From positions 62,001 through 126,000 of the forward strand of contig NZ_SORO01000001.1 in assembly GCF_004368965.1 (NCBI RefSeq): a stretch of DNA of 64,000 nucleotides. Direction: 5' to 3'. Below the pieces are notes generated by a model that had not been told where the DNA came from, did not search any database, and saw nothing but the letters and a program-made list of their open reading frames with translations. Made by a program: the position numbers and the translations under genes. This stretch comes from Leptospira meyeri (GTDB lineage Bacteria; Spirochaetota; Leptospiria; Leptospirales; Leptospiraceae). Position 1 is the stretch's first letter, and every line of letters starts with the position of its first letter. Below, in pieces: positions 10,720 to 22,531 of this stretch.

Positions 10720-11741
10720 TTTGTCTTAGGGTTTGTTTTTTTTGCGGAATCCACTTCATAAATGGAAAGAGATTTGAACCCAGTCCTTCCTTCTCGGTTG
10801 ATCATGGCGATGGTTTCTGTACAAACTCCGGGTTCAATATTAAAGATGAGTTGGTCGGAAATTTCTCTGCAAATATAAAGTCCACGACCATGACTATCTT
10901 CTAATCCTTTTGGAAAGCCGGTAGATTCATCGATACTAATATGACGGTCAAGTCTATGTAGGATTTCTTCTTTTCTAAGTGACCCAAATTGATCACGAAC
11001 TACAATAAAAATGGTACTTTCTGTTGCCCCATAACCAATTAAAAAATAATCATCCGGCATTAGTTGGATATTGTCCAGAGGAACAACCATATCATGGCTT
11101 GGGATTTCGAATTGGTATTTGTATTCTCCTTCATGAGTCCTCGGAGCTCTGATCATTGCATTGGAAGTGAGTTCCTCTAACACTTGTTGAATGGCTTTCG
11201 GAGCACCTAATTGGATTAAATTTTTTGAAATTTTACCACAAAGTATGGAACGGTCTTGATCCGATTTAATTTGTTTATATATGATTCCGTTGTTTGGGGC
11301 TTCTTCAAATTCACTATTTATGTTTTGGTTATAAACTTTAAAATCTCCAGTGAAATATTTTTCAATTCCGAAAATATCATTGGAAAGAAGCTTTTCTACC
11401 ATTACTTCGATTAGATGGATGTCTAAAAAACTATACTTTGGGATGATGTTCCAGATATGAAGATCTTTTGCATATTTAATGTATTCATTGATATTGTATG
11501 CAGTCATCAGGGCGTATAGTATATGAGGGAATTCTTTTTGGATGAGTTTTACTAAATCAATTCCAGATTTTCCGGGGAGTCGAATATCCGTAATGGTTAA
11601 ATCAATTTTTTCGTTTGTTAGATACCAAACAGCTTCTTCAAAATGTTCCGCACCAAAAACATTAAACTTGGTGCTAAGTAAATCCATAATGGCTTCTCGG
11701 ATGGAATGAATATCTTCCACAATTAAAATGGATTGTTTCAT
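10710..11741 (-). CDS. Response regulator with C-terminal GHKL ATPase-like domain
   Basis: 343 residues. The N-terminal receiver domain (about 3-120) begins [13 protein letters not shown], has the phosphoacceptor aspartate in [12 protein letters not shown] and the conserved Thr/Lys region. The C-terminal half (about 165-325) lacks a DNA-binding domain and looks like an RsbW-type GHKL ATPase: N-box EELTSNAM, a VVRDQFG segment and GRGLYICRE. The likely output is therefore ATP binding or kinase/anti-sigma-like activity rather than transcription (inference). The ATG overlaps the stop of the upstream histidine kinase (ATGA), so the two form a coupled pair. Confidence 0.88.
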   Translation of the reverse strand: MKQSILIVEDIHSIREAIMDLLSTKFNVFGAEHFEEAVWYLTNEKIDLTITDIRLPGKSGIDLVKLIQKEFPHILYALMTAYNINEYIKYAKDLHIWNIIPKYSFLDIHLIEVMVEKLLSNDIFGIEKYFTGDFKVYNQNINSEFEEAPNNGIIYKQIKSDQDRSILCGKISKNLIQLGAPKAIQQVLEELTSNAMIRAPRTHEGEYKYQFEIPSHDMVVPLDNIQLMPDDYFLIGYGATESTIFIVVRDQFGSLRKEEILHRLDRHISIDESTGFPKGLEDSHGRGLYICREISDQLIFNIEPGVCTETIAMINREGRTGFKSLSIYEVDSAKKTNPKTKSE

Positions 11742-12883
11742 GGACTTTGCTCCGTGATATCGTTTGTGAGAGGGAAGGAGATCGTAAATCGCGTTTTTTG
11801 TTCACTTGACTTTACTGATATATTTCCGTCATGTTCTTTGACTATCGAGTGACAAATTGATAGACCAAGTCCCGTTCCAGTTCCAGATTTATTACTTGTA
11901 AAAAATGGATCAAAGATCTTTTGAATGATGGAGTCTGGAATTCCACCTGCATTGTCTTCCACTATGATATGAAGCCAGTTTTTTGTTTTTCTTAGTTCTA
12001 TCGATATTTCGCCCGGCCTATAGTCGAAGGCCTGGAGTGAGTTTCTGAATAAATTCATAAACAAACGTTCCATTTTTCCAGGATGGAATGGAAACTGATA
12101 GTCATGGTCGCAAGAAATTCTCCAAACAATGTTTTTACTTAAATGGGGATACAGACGAATCACCGTATCTTTGGCACGGTTGATGGTTTCAACGATATCT
12201 CCCAATGTTACTTTGACTTTATCTGTTTTGGCAAAAGAAATGATATCGGAAACAATGATGGCAGCCCGGGAAACATCATTTTTAATCATATCCAGACGTT
12301 TTTCAATTTGTTCTGGCGGTTGGTTCTGCCAATTCGCTTTTAAGTTTTGAAGAGTAAGGCTAATGCCCGTTAACGGGTTGTTTAGCTCATGGGCAATTCC
12401 TGATATCAAAATTCCAAGAGAAGCAAGATTTCGCATTCGAAACGACTCTTCCTCTTTATCTCTTTGTTTGGTGACATCCGAAATTTTCTCGACCATCCAA
12501 AAAAGATCTTCTTGTTTGGGGTAAGGGTAAAATTCCAGAAGTAGAGTTTGTTTTTTATCTTCCGAACGGAAAAAAATCTCACGTGTAATGGGAGTGGAAT
12601 AGGTCTGATTCTTTTCTTTCGACTTTACATTGATTTTAGGGCAATAAGGACATATGTCTGTTCTTTGATACAAAACTTCATAACATTTGCGATCAAGTAG
12701 TTCATCATATTTGTTGTTCTTTGCAAAAAGAATGGTGGCAAGATTGGCTCTTTGGATTTGAAAATCGGAATCGATAAGAACCAGTGGATCTTGTACTACA
12801 TCATAAATTGCTTCCAGTTCTCTTGCTTTTTCTGCAACTTTTTCAACGGAAGAACTATCTTTGTTTTGTGAATTTTCAGGCAA
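11738..12883 (-). CDS. PAS-domain sensor histidine kinase
   Basis: Cytosolic-looking histidine kinase of 381 residues with no membrane segment. The PAS domain (about 20-130) includes a CPYCP cysteine pair that could bind a metal or sense redox. The DHp H-box is [12 protein letters not shown]. The HATPase domain carries [19 protein letters not shown] and [13 protein letters not shown]. The start is TTG with AGGA about 8 bases upstream. It sits 2 bases after the upstream secreted-protein gene and overlaps the downstream REC-ATPase regulator, its probable partner. Confidence 0.9.
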   Translation of the reverse strand: MPENSQNKDSSSVEKVAEKARELEAIYDVVQDPLVLIDSDFQIQRANLATILFAKNNKYDELLDRKCYEVLYQRTDICPYCPKINVKSKEKNQTYSTPITREIFFRSEDKKQTLLLEFYPYPKQEDLFWMVEKISDVTKQRDKEEESFRMRNLASLGILISGIAHELNNPLTGISLTLQNLKANWQNQPPEQIEKRLDMIKNDVSRAAIIVSDIISFAKTDKVKVTLGDIVETINRAKDTVIRLYPHLSKNIVWRISCDHDYQFPFHPGKMERLFMNLFRNSLQAFDYRPGEISIELRKTKNWLHIIVEDNAGGIPDSIIQKIFDPFFTSNKSGTGTGLGLSICHSIVKEHDGNISVKSSEQKTRFTISFPLTNDITEQSP

Positions 12884-12885
12884 AA

Positions 12886-13554
12886 CTAATATCCTAGAGA
12901 CTGGTTCAACTGTTTGAACATTGACTTCTGGTTTTTGTTTCCACCTGTTTTTTGTAAGGCAGTTATTGAAGCTAATTGGCTATGAAAATCTAAAAGGAAT
13001 TTGATATAAAAGTCTTTTTTAAAATCGTTTCTTTCCCCTTTGATTTCATCATTACGAAGGGAGGAAAGTGGGAAACTATCAGTTCCATCCAGGCCAGAAA
13101 AACTAATCACCATATCATTTAAGGAAGTATCAAGAGGTGAAGTGTCTGTTATCTTTGTTTTTGTTTTTTGTTCAATTTCAGTATCTTCTGTGATTACTTG
13201 TACTTCCACTTTGGAGAGAACGGATCCATTGAATTCTAGTAAAATTGATTTTTCTTCAGAATGTTTGATTCTGTTTTTGTTTTGTGGGTCTGGGTCTACT
13301 TTGTATTTGCGAATGCGAATTCCTGTTCTGTTGGGATAGGTTCCAATAAAACTAATGGTTGTATTTGCTGGTAATGAGGTGAGGTGTTCATAGGTAAGTA
13401 ACTCCCTAGCTTTAGCGATCTCTCGATAAAGGCTAAGGATTTCCTTGTCTAAACGACTTTCTTTTTCAGAAATGTCAGACTCTGCAAAAAGGCTGACATT
13501 CAGTGAGAAAAAACTAAGGAGTAGTAGGAGCCGGTACTTCGGAAGGTGTTCCAT
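12886..13554 (-). CDS. Secreted hypothetical protein
   Basis: A 222-residue protein with a clear N-terminal signal peptide ([20 protein letters not shown], cleavage likely after the FA/ES region) and a hydrophilic, predicted periplasmic body. I do not recognise a domain. The start overlaps the secG end by 41 bases, which is long but leaves both proteins intact. It is followed after 2 bases by the kinase gene, so it might be an accessory periplasmic partner of that sensor system, which is speculative. Confidence 0.7.
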   Translation of the reverse strand: MEHLPKYRLLLLLSFFSLNVSLFAESDISEKESRLDKEILSLYREIAKARELLTYEHLTSLPANTTISFIGTYPNRTGIRIRKYKVDPDPQNKNRIKHSEEKSILLEFNGSVLSKVEVQVITEDTEIEQKTKTKITDTSPLDTSLNDMVISFSGLDGTDSFPLSSLRNDEIKGERNDFKKDFYIKFLLDFHSQLASITALQKTGGNKNQKSMFKQLNQSLGY

Positions 13555-13846
13555 CAGTTTCTACCGGAGCTTCTAAACTTGGTTCTACATCGGGAACCAA
13601 CACTTCGTCTTTTTTTGCAAAAACGAAAGACAGGGCCAAAGAAAGAACGATGAATAGAATGGCTGCCACTCTTGTTGTTTTTGTCATTACATCAGCAGTG
13701 GATGCTCCAAAGACCGACTGACTCGCTGTAGATCCGCCGAGCATTCCAGCGCTTCCGCCTTTTCCTGTTTGGATCATCACAAGAAGGATCAGAAAGAGTG
13801 AAAGAAGAATAAAAAGTGTGAGGATGGTTCCTGCAAAAAATCCCAT
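13514..13846 (-). CDS. secG: Protein-export membrane protein SecG
   Basis: Small subunit of the SecYEG translocon. The first hydrophobic segment (about 5-25) is followed by the family signature [16 protein letters not shown], then a second hydrophobic segment (about 60-80). The tail of about 30 residues is acidic and proline-rich ([15 protein letters not shown]) and goes beyond the usual core. AAGGA lies 6 bases before the ATG. It sits 9 bases after tpiA; a glycolysis-secG linkage is also known in other bacteria. Confidence 0.95.
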   Translation of the reverse strand: MGFFAGTILTLFILLSLFLILLVMIQTGKGGSAGMLGGSTASQSVFGASTADVMTKTTRVAAILFIVLSLALSFVFAKKDEVLVPDVEPSLEAPVETDGTPSEVPAPTTP

Positions 13847-13855
13847 AATGTTTCC

Positions 13856-14605
13856 TTATTTTAAAAGTCCTAAAAATGAATCTAATTTTTGACTGGCTCC
13901 TCCCACGAGGCCACCGTCTATATTTGGTTTGGCGAGTAGTTCTTTGATATTGTCCGGTTTTACCGAACCACCATATAGAATTTGAATGTTCTCAGCGATT
14001 GCACCCGCACCTACAAATAAATTTCCAATCTCTTTGCGAATAAAGGCATGTGCTTCTTCTGCTTCCACTGGAGTTGCTACTTTTCCAGTTCCAATCGCCC
14101 AAACTGGTTCATAAGCGATCACAAGTTTAGAGAAGAGGTCACTTGTAATGTCTTTTAGACCTTTTTTGATTTGGTCTTCTAACACAGAAAAGGTGTTTCC
14201 TTTTTCTCTTTCTGCCCAGGTTTCTCCCACACAATACACAACGCGGAAGCCTGCCTTTAAAAAATATAAAATCTTTTGGTTGTCAAACTCGGAAGTTTCT
14301 CCTAGGAATTGGCGTCTTTCTGAGTGTCCAACAAGAACAGTTGTGATGCCAAGCTCTGCCAGTTGCGTTGGTGAAATTTCTCCTGTCATCGCAGTGAGTC
14401 CTGATTGGTAAGCATTCTGCGCACCTACGATGAGTTTAGATCCTTTTGCAAGGGAAGATACTGTTTCCAGATGCAAAGCACTTGGAAAAATCATCACTTC
14501 GTAGGAAGAGGAGTTAGTTGCGGAAACCAAACCTTTGGTGATGGCAGAAGCTTCCGCAAAGGTTAAATTCATTTTCCAGTTTCCAGCAATGATCTTCTTT
14601 CTCAT
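13856..14605 (-). CDS. tpiA: Triosephosphate isomerase
   Basis: Interconverts dihydroxyacetone phosphate and glyceraldehyde 3-phosphate. Signatures: AGNWKMN near the N-terminus, catalytic histidine in VGHSERR, catalytic glutamate in AYEPVWAIGTG, and the phosphate-binding GGSVKPDN loop near the end. The start chosen is the ATG of MRKKIIAGNWKMN at 14605, preceded by GGAAGGAAAAT; the frame is open 12 codons further into pgk but lacks a better site. One base separates it from the pgk stop, so pgk and tpiA are coupled. Confidence 0.96.
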   Translation of the reverse strand: MRKKIIAGNWKMNLTFAEASAITKGLVSATNSSSYEVMIFPSALHLETVSSLAKGSKLIVGAQNAYQSGLTAMTGEISPTQLAELGITTVLVGHSERRQFLGETSEFDNQKILYFLKAGFRVVYCVGETWAEREKGNTFSVLEDQIKKGLKDITSDLFSKLVIAYEPVWAIGTGKVATPVEAEEAHAFIRKEIGNLFVGAGAIAENIQILYGGSVKPDNIKELLAKPNIDGGLVGGASQKLDSFLGLLK

Positions 14606-14606
14606 C

Positions 14607-15797
14607 TTATTTTCCTTCCTTAGGGAGTAAACATTCCACACCTGGGAGTGTGCGTCCTTCTAAAAATTCAAGAGAAGCACCGCCACCCGTGGAAATATGA
14701 GTGATTTTGTCTGCCACACCCGCTTTGTTCACAGCAGCGATAGAATCGCCTCCGCCCACAACGGTTTTTGCCTTGGATTTACTGATGGCTTTAGCAATCT
14801 CAATGGTTCCTTTAGAGAACTTGTCCATCTCAAATACACCCATTGGTCCATTCCAAAGGATGGTTTTGGCTTCTTTGATTGCTTTAACGTAACTATCGAT
14901 GGTTTTGGGACCAATGTCCATACCCATCCAACCATCCAAAATTCCCATTTTATCCACAGACTTTGTTTTGGCATTAGGATCAAAAGCATCCGCAATGATA
15001 TGGTCTACAGGAATCTGGAGGTCAACCCCTTGGACTCCCGCACGGTCTATGAGTTGGAAGGCTTGGGATTCAAACTCTGGTTCCACAAGGGATTTACCGA
15101 CGGGAACGGCTCTGGATTTCAGGAAGGTATATGCCATCCCACCACCAATGAGGAGGTGGTCTACCTTCTCGAGAAGGTTCTTTAAGATGGCAAATTTAGA
15201 ACTGACTTTGGAACCACCGACAATCGCCACAAAAGGGCGTTCTGGTCTTGCGAGAAGTCCACTGAGAACTTCAATTTCTTTTCGCATGAGAAGTCCTGCG
15301 AACGCAGGAAGTAAGTGCGCCACACCTTCTGTGGAAGCATGGGCACGGTGTGCGGTTCCAAAGGCATCGTTGACATAAACGTCAGCAAGCTTTGCCAGTT
15401 CCTTACAGAAACCGGCTTCGTTTTCCTCTTCTTCCTTATGGAATCGAAGGTTTTCTAAAAGTAGGATTTCGCCTTCCCCAAGCTCATTTGACATTTTGAC
15501 TACAGCTGCACCAATCACTGAGTCAGAAAAACTGACTTTGGTTTTGACGAGTGTAGAAAGAACATCAAACACCGGTTTCATGGAGTATTTTGCCTCAGGT
15601 CCGCCTTTCGGGCGACCTAAGTGACTTCCCAGAATAATCTTTGCCCCTTTGGAAATGAGTAATTCCAAAGTAGGGAGGGTTTTTTCGATTCGAGTTTTGT
15701 CCGTGGCTTTTCCGTTTTCCACTGGGACATTGAAGTCCACACGAACAAAGACTCGTTTTCCTTTTAGATTTTGTTCTTCGAGAAGAGGTAATTTCAT
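14607..15797 (-). CDS. pgk: Phosphoglycerate kinase
   Basis: Converts 1,3-bisphosphoglycerate and ADP to 3-phosphoglycerate and ATP. The 396 residues match a standalone PGK. Signatures: [10 protein letters not shown] at the N-terminus, [24 protein letters not shown], and the C-terminal GGGDSIAAV and [13 protein letters not shown] nucleotide-binding loops. AAAGG lies 5 bases before the ATG. It directly follows gap (1 base) and precedes tpiA (1 base), in the common gap-pgk-tpi order. Confidence 0.97.
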   Translation of the reverse strand: MKLPLLEEQNLKGKRVFVRVDFNVPVENGKATDKTRIEKTLPTLELLISKGAKIILGSHLGRPKGGPEAKYSMKPVFDVLSTLVKTKVSFSDSVIGAAVVKMSNELGEGEILLLENLRFHKEEEENEAGFCKELAKLADVYVNDAFGTAHRAHASTEGVAHLLPAFAGLLMRKEIEVLSGLLARPERPFVAIVGGSKVSSKFAILKNLLEKVDHLLIGGGMAYTFLKSRAVPVGKSLVEPEFESQAFQLIDRAGVQGVDLQIPVDHIIADAFDPNAKTKSVDKMGILDGWMGMDIGPKTIDSYVKAIKEAKTILWNGPMGVFEMDKFSKGTIEIAKAISKSKAKTVVGGGDSIAAVNKAGVADKITHISTGGGASLEFLEGRTLPGVECLLPKEGK

Positions 15798-15798
15798 C

Positions 15799-17090
<1,292 letters not shown>

Positions 17091-17606
17091 TTAGTAAGGT
17101 TCTTTTTTGCCTAATCGTTGTTTGTTTTTATCATATAACCCAACAAGGAGTTTGTCTCCATTGTTGCCTCTTTCCAAAAAACGAATGCCAGCATACTTTG
17201 CTTCGGAAAAAAGCTCAGCATCGCCTTCTTGGAAAAAATAAGATTCCGCCCCGATCTTCAATTGAAACTCACTTCGGTAATATTTTAAACAATGTTCGCC
17301 TAAAGATAAATTGGTAAAGTTCTCCTGCAAACGAATGGGGATAAACTCTTCGTTTTGAATTCGAAATACCATACAACCACGTTTGGGAGCATTGGCATTT
17401 TCATCCGTTTCCAATCTTTCCCAATCATAGTTTAAGACCATATAATCACCTTGGAAAAGAGACCTTGGATCTTTGGGAAGTAAGGGTAAAAAGACAAGCC
17501 TCCCCGTTTTTCGGATTTTTTCTTTTTCCCAAACGGAGTATGTGAGAAATCCAGTGAAAACTAGAAAATTGATTAAGAGAAATACAAACCAGTTTGCTCT
17601 TTTCAT
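17091..17606 (-). CDS. GDYXXLXY-domain protein
   Basis: 171 residues with one N-terminal membrane anchor (NWFVFLLINFLVFTGFL) and the family signature QGDYMVLNY, then the conserved FFQEGDAELFSEAKYAGIRF block near the C-terminus. The family function is unknown; members usually accompany DUF2157 and DUF4401 membrane proteins, as here. The ATG at 17606 is chosen because it overlaps the upstream gene's stop (ATGA) and gives a clean signal anchor; a longer in-frame extension would lie inside the DUF4401 gene. Confidence 0.85.
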   Translation of the reverse strand: MKRANWFVFLLINFLVFTGFLTYSVWEKEKIRKTGRLVFLPLLPKDPRSLFQGDYMVLNYDWERLETDENANAPKRGCMVFRIQNEEFIPIRLQENFTNLSLGEHCLKYYRSEFQLKIGAESYFFQEGDAELFSEAKYAGIRFLERGNNGDKLLVGLYDKNKQRLGKKEPY

Positions 17607-18538
17607 TTTTTTCTCAAAGGTGAAAATCTTAAAAATACATAAGCTACAAAAAACAAGAAAGAAGAGCCGATCATCATTTTCGCTTTTTCCAAGAGAGTTG
17701 TTTCTAAGTCGTAATAGAATCCGAAATAGAATAGAAGAAAGGAAACCCAAGCAAGGTAAAATAAAAAGGAATACCCTCTCGCAAATCCGATAAGGATAAG
17801 AAAAGATGAGGTTATGACCCCTGGCGTTCGGAACGTTGGCAAAAAAATTAGCATAAAGAAAATGAGAAAAAGTAAAAAAGAAAAAAAGTTAATCTTTGGA
17901 ACTAGTTCTTTGTATAATAAATAACATCCACCTAATAGCAAAATAATGGATTGGCATTTTGTTATCCAAGGGATCTCTTTTAATTCGGGAAAAAAAGAAA
18001 AACCAACCAGGATGAGAAGCGATATACTGAGTGAGTAAGGAAGGTGGTAGAATGGTTTTTTTGCTTTTTTAGGAAGACTAAAATAGAATAATAAACATAA
18101 ACAAACAATGGTGAGGAGAGGGAAAAAATAGAATAACTTATATTCTAAAAGCAAAACGCAAGAAAACAGGAAAAACAGAATCGGTGAGAGAAATCTTTGG
18201 ATGGGATTTGAAACGAAGAAAAAGAATATCAGCTGAAAACAGAGGATAAGCCAAAGGAAAGAAGTATCTTCTGGTTTAAAAGTTTCATACACTCCGAAGA
18301 GAAATAAACAAAAACCTTGGTTTAAAAATGAAAATAGGACAGGTCCGAAACTTTCTTTTTTCCTTCCCGTTTGTAAAAAGGAAAGGACCGAAACCAAAAT
18401 CATAACAAAGATTCCCAAAAAAAGATTAAGATGTTTGTTGTTTAAAAGTCCGAGAACCACGAAACAAAGAAGGAAAAAACCGCCTGCAAGAAGGGATCCA
18501 AAAAAACCTAGTATTTCTATGTACCAAGGAGTTTTCAT
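17603..18538 (-). CDS. DUF4401-like polytopic membrane protein
   Basis: 311 residues, almost entirely hydrophobic helices (roughly ten), consistent with an inner-membrane protein. Assignment as DUF4401 rests on its place between a DUF2157 protein and a GDYXXLXY protein, and on the opening WYIEILGFFGSLLAGGFFLL. It overlaps both neighbours by 4 bases, so the three are translationally coupled. No catalytic motif is visible. Function unknown. Confidence 0.75.
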   Translation of the reverse strand: MKTPWYIEILGFFGSLLAGGFFLLCFVVLGLLNNKHLNLFLGIFVMILVSVLSFLQTGRKKESFGPVLFSFLNQGFCLFLFGVYETFKPEDTSFLWLILCFQLIFFFFVSNPIQRFLSPILFFLFSCVLLLEYKLFYFFPLLTIVCLCLLFYFSLPKKAKKPFYHLPYSLSISLLILVGFSFFPELKEIPWITKCQSIILLLGGCYLLYKELVPKINFFSFLLFLIFFMLIFLPTFRTPGVITSSFLILIGFARGYSFLFYLAWVSFLLFYFGFYYDLETTLLEKAKMMIGSSFLFFVAYVFLRFSPLRKK

Positions 18539-19461
18539 GGGTTAACTTCTCCTGAACCATTGATCCTTCGCAATCCGTTCAAATGAGAGACAGCCCAAAC
18601 CGTATAGAGAGTAATAGAAAGTGCAAAAAGCAGATAATTAACGGCTGAACTATAAGCCCAAATGGCAAAAAGATCTGCTGTTTTTAGAAGGATTTGGCCT
18701 AAACCAAAGAGTAGGATCAAACTTAAGTTCAAGTGCCGAAATCGATACCACCTGTAAAATATATAAACGAATCCATAAAAAAGAAGAGGGAGTAAAATCT
18801 GAAAAAATCCATAAGTCAATGTGGTACTGAACTCGGAATGAATTCGAAATAAGATCACATGGACTAAGTTTAAGAAACCGAGTGCAAAAAAGATTCCTAA
18901 AGCTGATAAAAAGGATTTCGTTTTTTCCGAATAAAACTCTGATTTTTGGAAATCAAGAACGATTCCAATGAAAATAAATAAGAGCGAGGTGGTCGCGAAA
19001 AGAAAGTGGTTTTCTTTTCCAGTTGCGACTTGAACCGAATACAGATAGACCGTGGATGCAAATAAGACCATCCATAATCCGGCAACCACACCTGAGCGGG
19101 AAATGGGAACCAAAAATAAGGTTAAAATGGCCCAACCCAAAAAAAGATCATAAACATCAGTGCCAGTTTGATAAATTTGACCATACACAAGTAAGGCGGA
19201 GCCTGTTAAGAAAAAAAGAATCGTGAGACCAATTTCAAATAGGAGTTCTTTTTTTCGGAAAAAAAAGGTAAAAAGATAAAATACAATGTTAAGGAGGAAA
19301 ATGATCCCAAGTTTTGTGAACCGATCGAGAAGATTCCAGTTGAAAGCAACTAGGAAAAAAATTCCCGAAAGCAGAAGGGCAGATCCTATGATGAGCAAAG
19401 TGGATTCAAAAAAATGAATCCAATCTTCTAAATCTTTTTTACCATAAGGTGGCAATGACAT
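18535..19461 (-). CDS. DUF2157 polytopic membrane protein
   Basis: About 308 residues with a short charged N-terminus followed by about nine to ten hydrophobic helices. The beginning (LLIIGSALLLSGIFFLVAFNWN) matches the DUF2157 pattern of a first helix ending in an AFNW-type motif. The ATG at 19461 overlaps the end of the LepB-like gene; a GTG 18 bases upstream (19479) is an alternative start. It is coupled to the downstream DUF4401-like gene. Function unknown. Confidence 0.8.
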   Translation of the reverse strand: MSLPPYGKKDLEDWIHFFESTLLIIGSALLLSGIFFLVAFNWNLLDRFTKLGIIFLLNIVFYLFTFFFRKKELLFEIGLTILFFLTGSALLVYGQIYQTGTDVYDLFLGWAILTLFLVPISRSGVVAGLWMVLFASTVYLYSVQVATGKENHFLFATTSLLFIFIGIVLDFQKSEFYSEKTKSFLSALGIFFALGFLNLVHVILFRIHSEFSTTLTYGFFQILLPLLFYGFVYIFYRWYRFRHLNLSLILLFGLGQILLKTADLFAIWAYSSAVNYLLFALSITLYTVWAVSHLNGLRRINGSGEVNP

Positions 19462-19969
19462 GACTTTCTTGGATGACACCTAAAGTTCTAGAATCCACTC
19501 CGAGTTCCCGATTGTCAGCAAGTAGAAAAAAGGATTTTTCGGGAACCGTCATTTTTGGCATATCATCCGATTCTGTTTTTCCTTGCGGGATCATTGGGAT
19601 ATCGTTTGATGAGGACTCAGGAAAACTTGCAGGATCGAGAAGGGTACCATTGCGAAATACCATTCGCTTTTGGACATAAACGGTATCGCCCGGTTTGCCA
19701 ACGATCCTTGCAATGAAAACAGAATCAGGGTCAAGAGGAGAGCGAGCAAGGACCACATCACCAATTCCCAATTGTTTGGAACGGAACCATCGATTAAAAT
19801 AGGCGGTAGATCCATTTTTTAAAGTAGGCTCCATAAACTGGTTTGGAATGTGGACTGGAGTGATGATATAGTATTTAACGATCAAAGCAGCTATTAGGCC
19901 GCAAGCGAGAGGGATAACAAATGCAAGTAGCCTTGTTTTGAAAGGAACTTTGTTTTTTGATTTAGACAT
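19439..19969 (-). CDS. Signal peptidase I homologue lacking both catalytic residues
   Basis: A 176-residue S26 (LepB) family protein with one N-terminal membrane helix (about 13-33). The family boxes are recognisable in order: [10 protein letters not shown] (residues 41-50), GDVVLA (70-75), [11 protein letters not shown] (85-95), [13 protein letters not shown]. In active enzymes box B has serine before MxPT and box D has lysine before R(V/A)VGxPGD. Here these are Phe45 (codon TTT) and Ala87. Peptidase activity is therefore not expected, although the fold appears intact. It overlaps the upstream chemoreceptor by 8 bases and the downstream DUF2157 gene. It may be a binding or scaffold protein (inference). 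A true LepB must be elsewhere. Confidence 0.85.
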   Translation of the reverse strand: MSKSKNKVPFKTRLLAFVIPLACGLIAALIVKYYIITPVHIPNQFMEPTLKNGSTAYFNRWFRSKQLGIGDVVLARSPLDPDSVFIARIVGKPGDTVYVQKRMVFRNGTLLDPASFPESSSNDIPMIPQGKTESDDMPKMTVPEKSFFLLADNRELGVDSRTLGVIQESHVIATLW

Positions 19970-22466
19970 GGAAGTAGTTAATTTCTCTCCTAAGGCTTTC
20001 GGATAGTTGGTTCATGGTTTGGGAACTAGATTTGGTTCCTTCACTGGACATGGCAGTAGTTTGAGCATGGTTATTGATTTCTGCCATAGATCTGGAAATT
20101 TCAAGCATAGCCATTTTTTGTTCATCTGTGGCTTCTTTGATCATTTCAGAAAGTTCTCGAATTTGGGTTACACCTTCGTTGACTTCTTCGTTGGTTTCAA
20201 TTTGTTTTCTGACTACGGAACGAATTTCTTTTGTCATTTGGTTGATCGAGTTCACACCTGAAATGGTTTCACTTAAAATCACAATGGACTGGTCAATTTT
20301 TTCCTGACCCTGTTTGATCTCACCTTCATTCTGTTTGATGAGTTCTTCGATATCATCAATTGATTTTGCCGTTTTGTCTGCAAGTTTTGAAATTTCATCG
20401 GCAACCACAGCAAATCCTCTGCCACTCGCTCCAGCTCTGGCCGCCTCAATTGCTGCATTTAATGCAAGTAAGTTGATCTGTTCTGAGATATTATGAATGA
20501 TTTCAACAACGTTTGTCATTTCTGAAGAAGATTGGAAAATTTTGTCCATTGAAAGTTTCATTTCTCCTAAGGACTTTTCTCCTAATTTGGCATCGTTTGT
20601 GATTTCTTCTACTCGCACATCGGCAACTTGAAATTTTTTGTCAATTTCAGAAACGGCATGATTGAGTTCTGTCATTTTTTTCATAAGAGAAACCAGGGTG
20701 AAGGATTGGGTTTCTGTTCTTTGTGCTACACTTTCAATCCCAGCTGTAATTTCTTCTACTGAAGCAGAAATTTCTTCACTACTTGCTGCTTGGTTTTGTG
20801 CCGCATCCGATAGAGACAACATGGACTCGTAAATATCGGAACTAGTGTTTGTGAGTTCATTTGAAACCGTTTGTGTTTGGTTTACGATTTGTCGGAGTTT
20901 GGTTTGAAAGTCAAACATGGCATTGGCCATACTTCCAATTTCATCACGACTTGAGTCATAAAAATCAGATTGTAAATTCCCTTTTACCATTTCAGAAATT
21001 CTGAGTTTGATTCGTTCTAATGGTTTGAGTTTGGATTCAATCACAAGGACTGTGGTGAATCCAATTAGGAGTAATACGATAATTGATATTCCAAGTGTTG
21101 TAAATAAACTTGTGAGAGTTTTTTCATAAAGTTCTGCATTTTCAAAAATGCAGAAGATAATATAGTTAAACTCTGGGTTTTTCACATAAAAAATTCGTTT
21201 GAGAGTTCCATCTTCTGTGGAGTCAATAAAACCTAGAGCATCTTCTTTTTGGAAAGGTGTATCAAAAACTAACTTTGATTTTGCGTTGTTTCCGATTTCC
21301 TTTTTATTGGTGTAATATACGATGGTTCCATCCCCATCGAAAAAACCAACCTTTCCAGAAGTTCCAATTTTTATATTACCTAAAATGAAACTAGAGAGTT
21401 TCCCGATATTTAAAAATCCTCCGACATAACCCAAAAATTGATCATTTTGGTAAACGGGAAGGGTGTAAGGAGAAACAATGTCACCCGAAATACGAGAACG
21501 AATGCTTGTATGTCTCAGAGGACCTTGTTTTGCCAAGTCCACATCTTCGATAAAAAATATACTACCGGTTTTGGAACGATCGTATTCATTGGTAGATACA
21601 AAAATTCCTTCTTCTGGTTTATAAAAGAAGAGGGCTTCTACAGCATGGTTTGTACTTTTTAATTGGATTTCGTTGAGAACCGAACGAATCCCTTGTAAGT
21701 TTTTACGGACAATTTGGTCTTTCAGTTTGTTTTCAGCAAATATTGATAGTGTAAGCCTGTCTCGAAAGTCAACAAGGGTCACACGCATCAGTGTCTCAGA
21801 ATCCATTACTGATTGTTCCATACTGGAATGTACCAAGTCTAACTCTTGTTTAAAATTCATCCGGTAATTGATAATAAACAAAACGAGGATTGCCGCAAGA
21901 AAGGAAAGGACAGTTTGGAATCCCAAATTTCGGGAGAGTTTTCTTGTATTGATTCTTTTATTATGATCGATACGAATGGAAAGAAGGATCTTTTTGATAT
22001 TGAATTTGTTTTCTACATAATCAATAAAAATAGATTGGAAGATGACTGTGAAGGCTAAGGTCAGACAAAGACCAATCCCCATTTCGCTCATGAGGACAAA
22101 GTTTTTGGAATGTTGGTAAAAGTATAAAGACCCAAGGACAAATAAAAATCCAATCGCATAACGAATGATGACATCGATCATGGCCACTTGGGCTAAATGA
22201 TCCAACCAAAAATAGGCCTTAATTTGATCGCGTTTGGTGCATTCTGGTTTTCCAATCCGATTCACGGAAGCAAACCGAATCCAGTAGAAAGTAACACAGA
22301 AAATTAAGATAAAAAAGACAGAAATGGATGTCGAAATTAGAATAATTTGAAATTCTTCTCCCGACCATTCTGTAAAAAAGTAAATATAAGCAAGGAGAGT
22401 GGGGAAGCCGATTCCGTAATTAAAACCTTCTAGACCAAAAATTATAAATTTGATCAATTTACGCAT
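19962..22466 (-). CDS. Methyl-accepting chemotaxis protein with multi-helix N-terminus
   Basis: Chemoreceptor of about 834 residues. The N-terminal part (about 1-210) has roughly five to six hydrophobic helices, unusual for an MCP. A periplasmic Cache-type sensor (about 215-445, with [19 protein letters not shown]) follows, then a further membrane helix, a HAMP region ([20 protein letters not shown]) and the signalling domain with hairpin tip [20 protein letters not shown]. The start ATG at 22466 is preferred because AGGG (22474-22477) lies 7 bases upstream; an ATG at 22472 is too close. It is followed, overlapping, by the dead LepB paralogue. Confidence 0.9.
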   Translation of the reverse strand: MRKLIKFIIFGLEGFNYGIGFPTLLAYIYFFTEWSGEEFQIILISTSISVFFILIFCVTFYWIRFASVNRIGKPECTKRDQIKAYFWLDHLAQVAMIDVIIRYAIGFLFVLGSLYFYQHSKNFVLMSEMGIGLCLTLAFTVIFQSIFIDYVENKFNIKKILLSIRIDHNKRINTRKLSRNLGFQTVLSFLAAILVLFIINYRMNFKQELDLVHSSMEQSVMDSETLMRVTLVDFRDRLTLSIFAENKLKDQIVRKNLQGIRSVLNEIQLKSTNHAVEALFFYKPEEGIFVSTNEYDRSKTGSIFFIEDVDLAKQGPLRHTSIRSRISGDIVSPYTLPVYQNDQFLGYVGGFLNIGKLSSFILGNIKIGTSGKVGFFDGDGTIVYYTNKKEIGNNAKSKLVFDTPFQKEDALGFIDSTEDGTLKRIFYVKNPEFNYIIFCIFENAELYEKTLTSLFTTLGISIIVLLLIGFTTVLVIESKLKPLERIKLRISEMVKGNLQSDFYDSSRDEIGSMANAMFDFQTKLRQIVNQTQTVSNELTNTSSDIYESMLSLSDAAQNQAASSEEISASVEEITAGIESVAQRTETQSFTLVSLMKKMTELNHAVSEIDKKFQVADVRVEEITNDAKLGEKSLGEMKLSMDKIFQSSSEMTNVVEIIHNISEQINLLALNAAIEAARAGASGRGFAVVADEISKLADKTAKSIDDIEELIKQNEGEIKQGQEKIDQSIVILSETISGVNSINQMTKEIRSVVRKQIETNEEVNEGVTQIRELSEMIKEATDEQKMAMLEISRSMAEINNHAQTTAMSSEGTKSSSQTMNQLSESLRREINYFHV

Positions 22467-22473
22467 ATCCATA

Positions 22474-22477
22474 CCCT
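22474..22477 (-). promoter_or_regulatory. Ribosome-binding site for the chemoreceptor gene
   Basis: AGGG on the minus strand, inside the palindrome CCCTAGGG, is 7 bases before ATG 22466 but only 1 base before ATG 22472. This spacing decides for the inner start. Confidence 0.5.
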
Positions 22478-22531
22478 AGGGATACAAATTGTCTAAGAAT
22501 TGTAAACGTAAAATTCCCGCATAAAACGATA

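Noticed and set aside
14697..15378. Plus-strand open frames antisense to pgk
   Set aside because: They are shadows of a highly conserved glycolytic gene and have no independent support.
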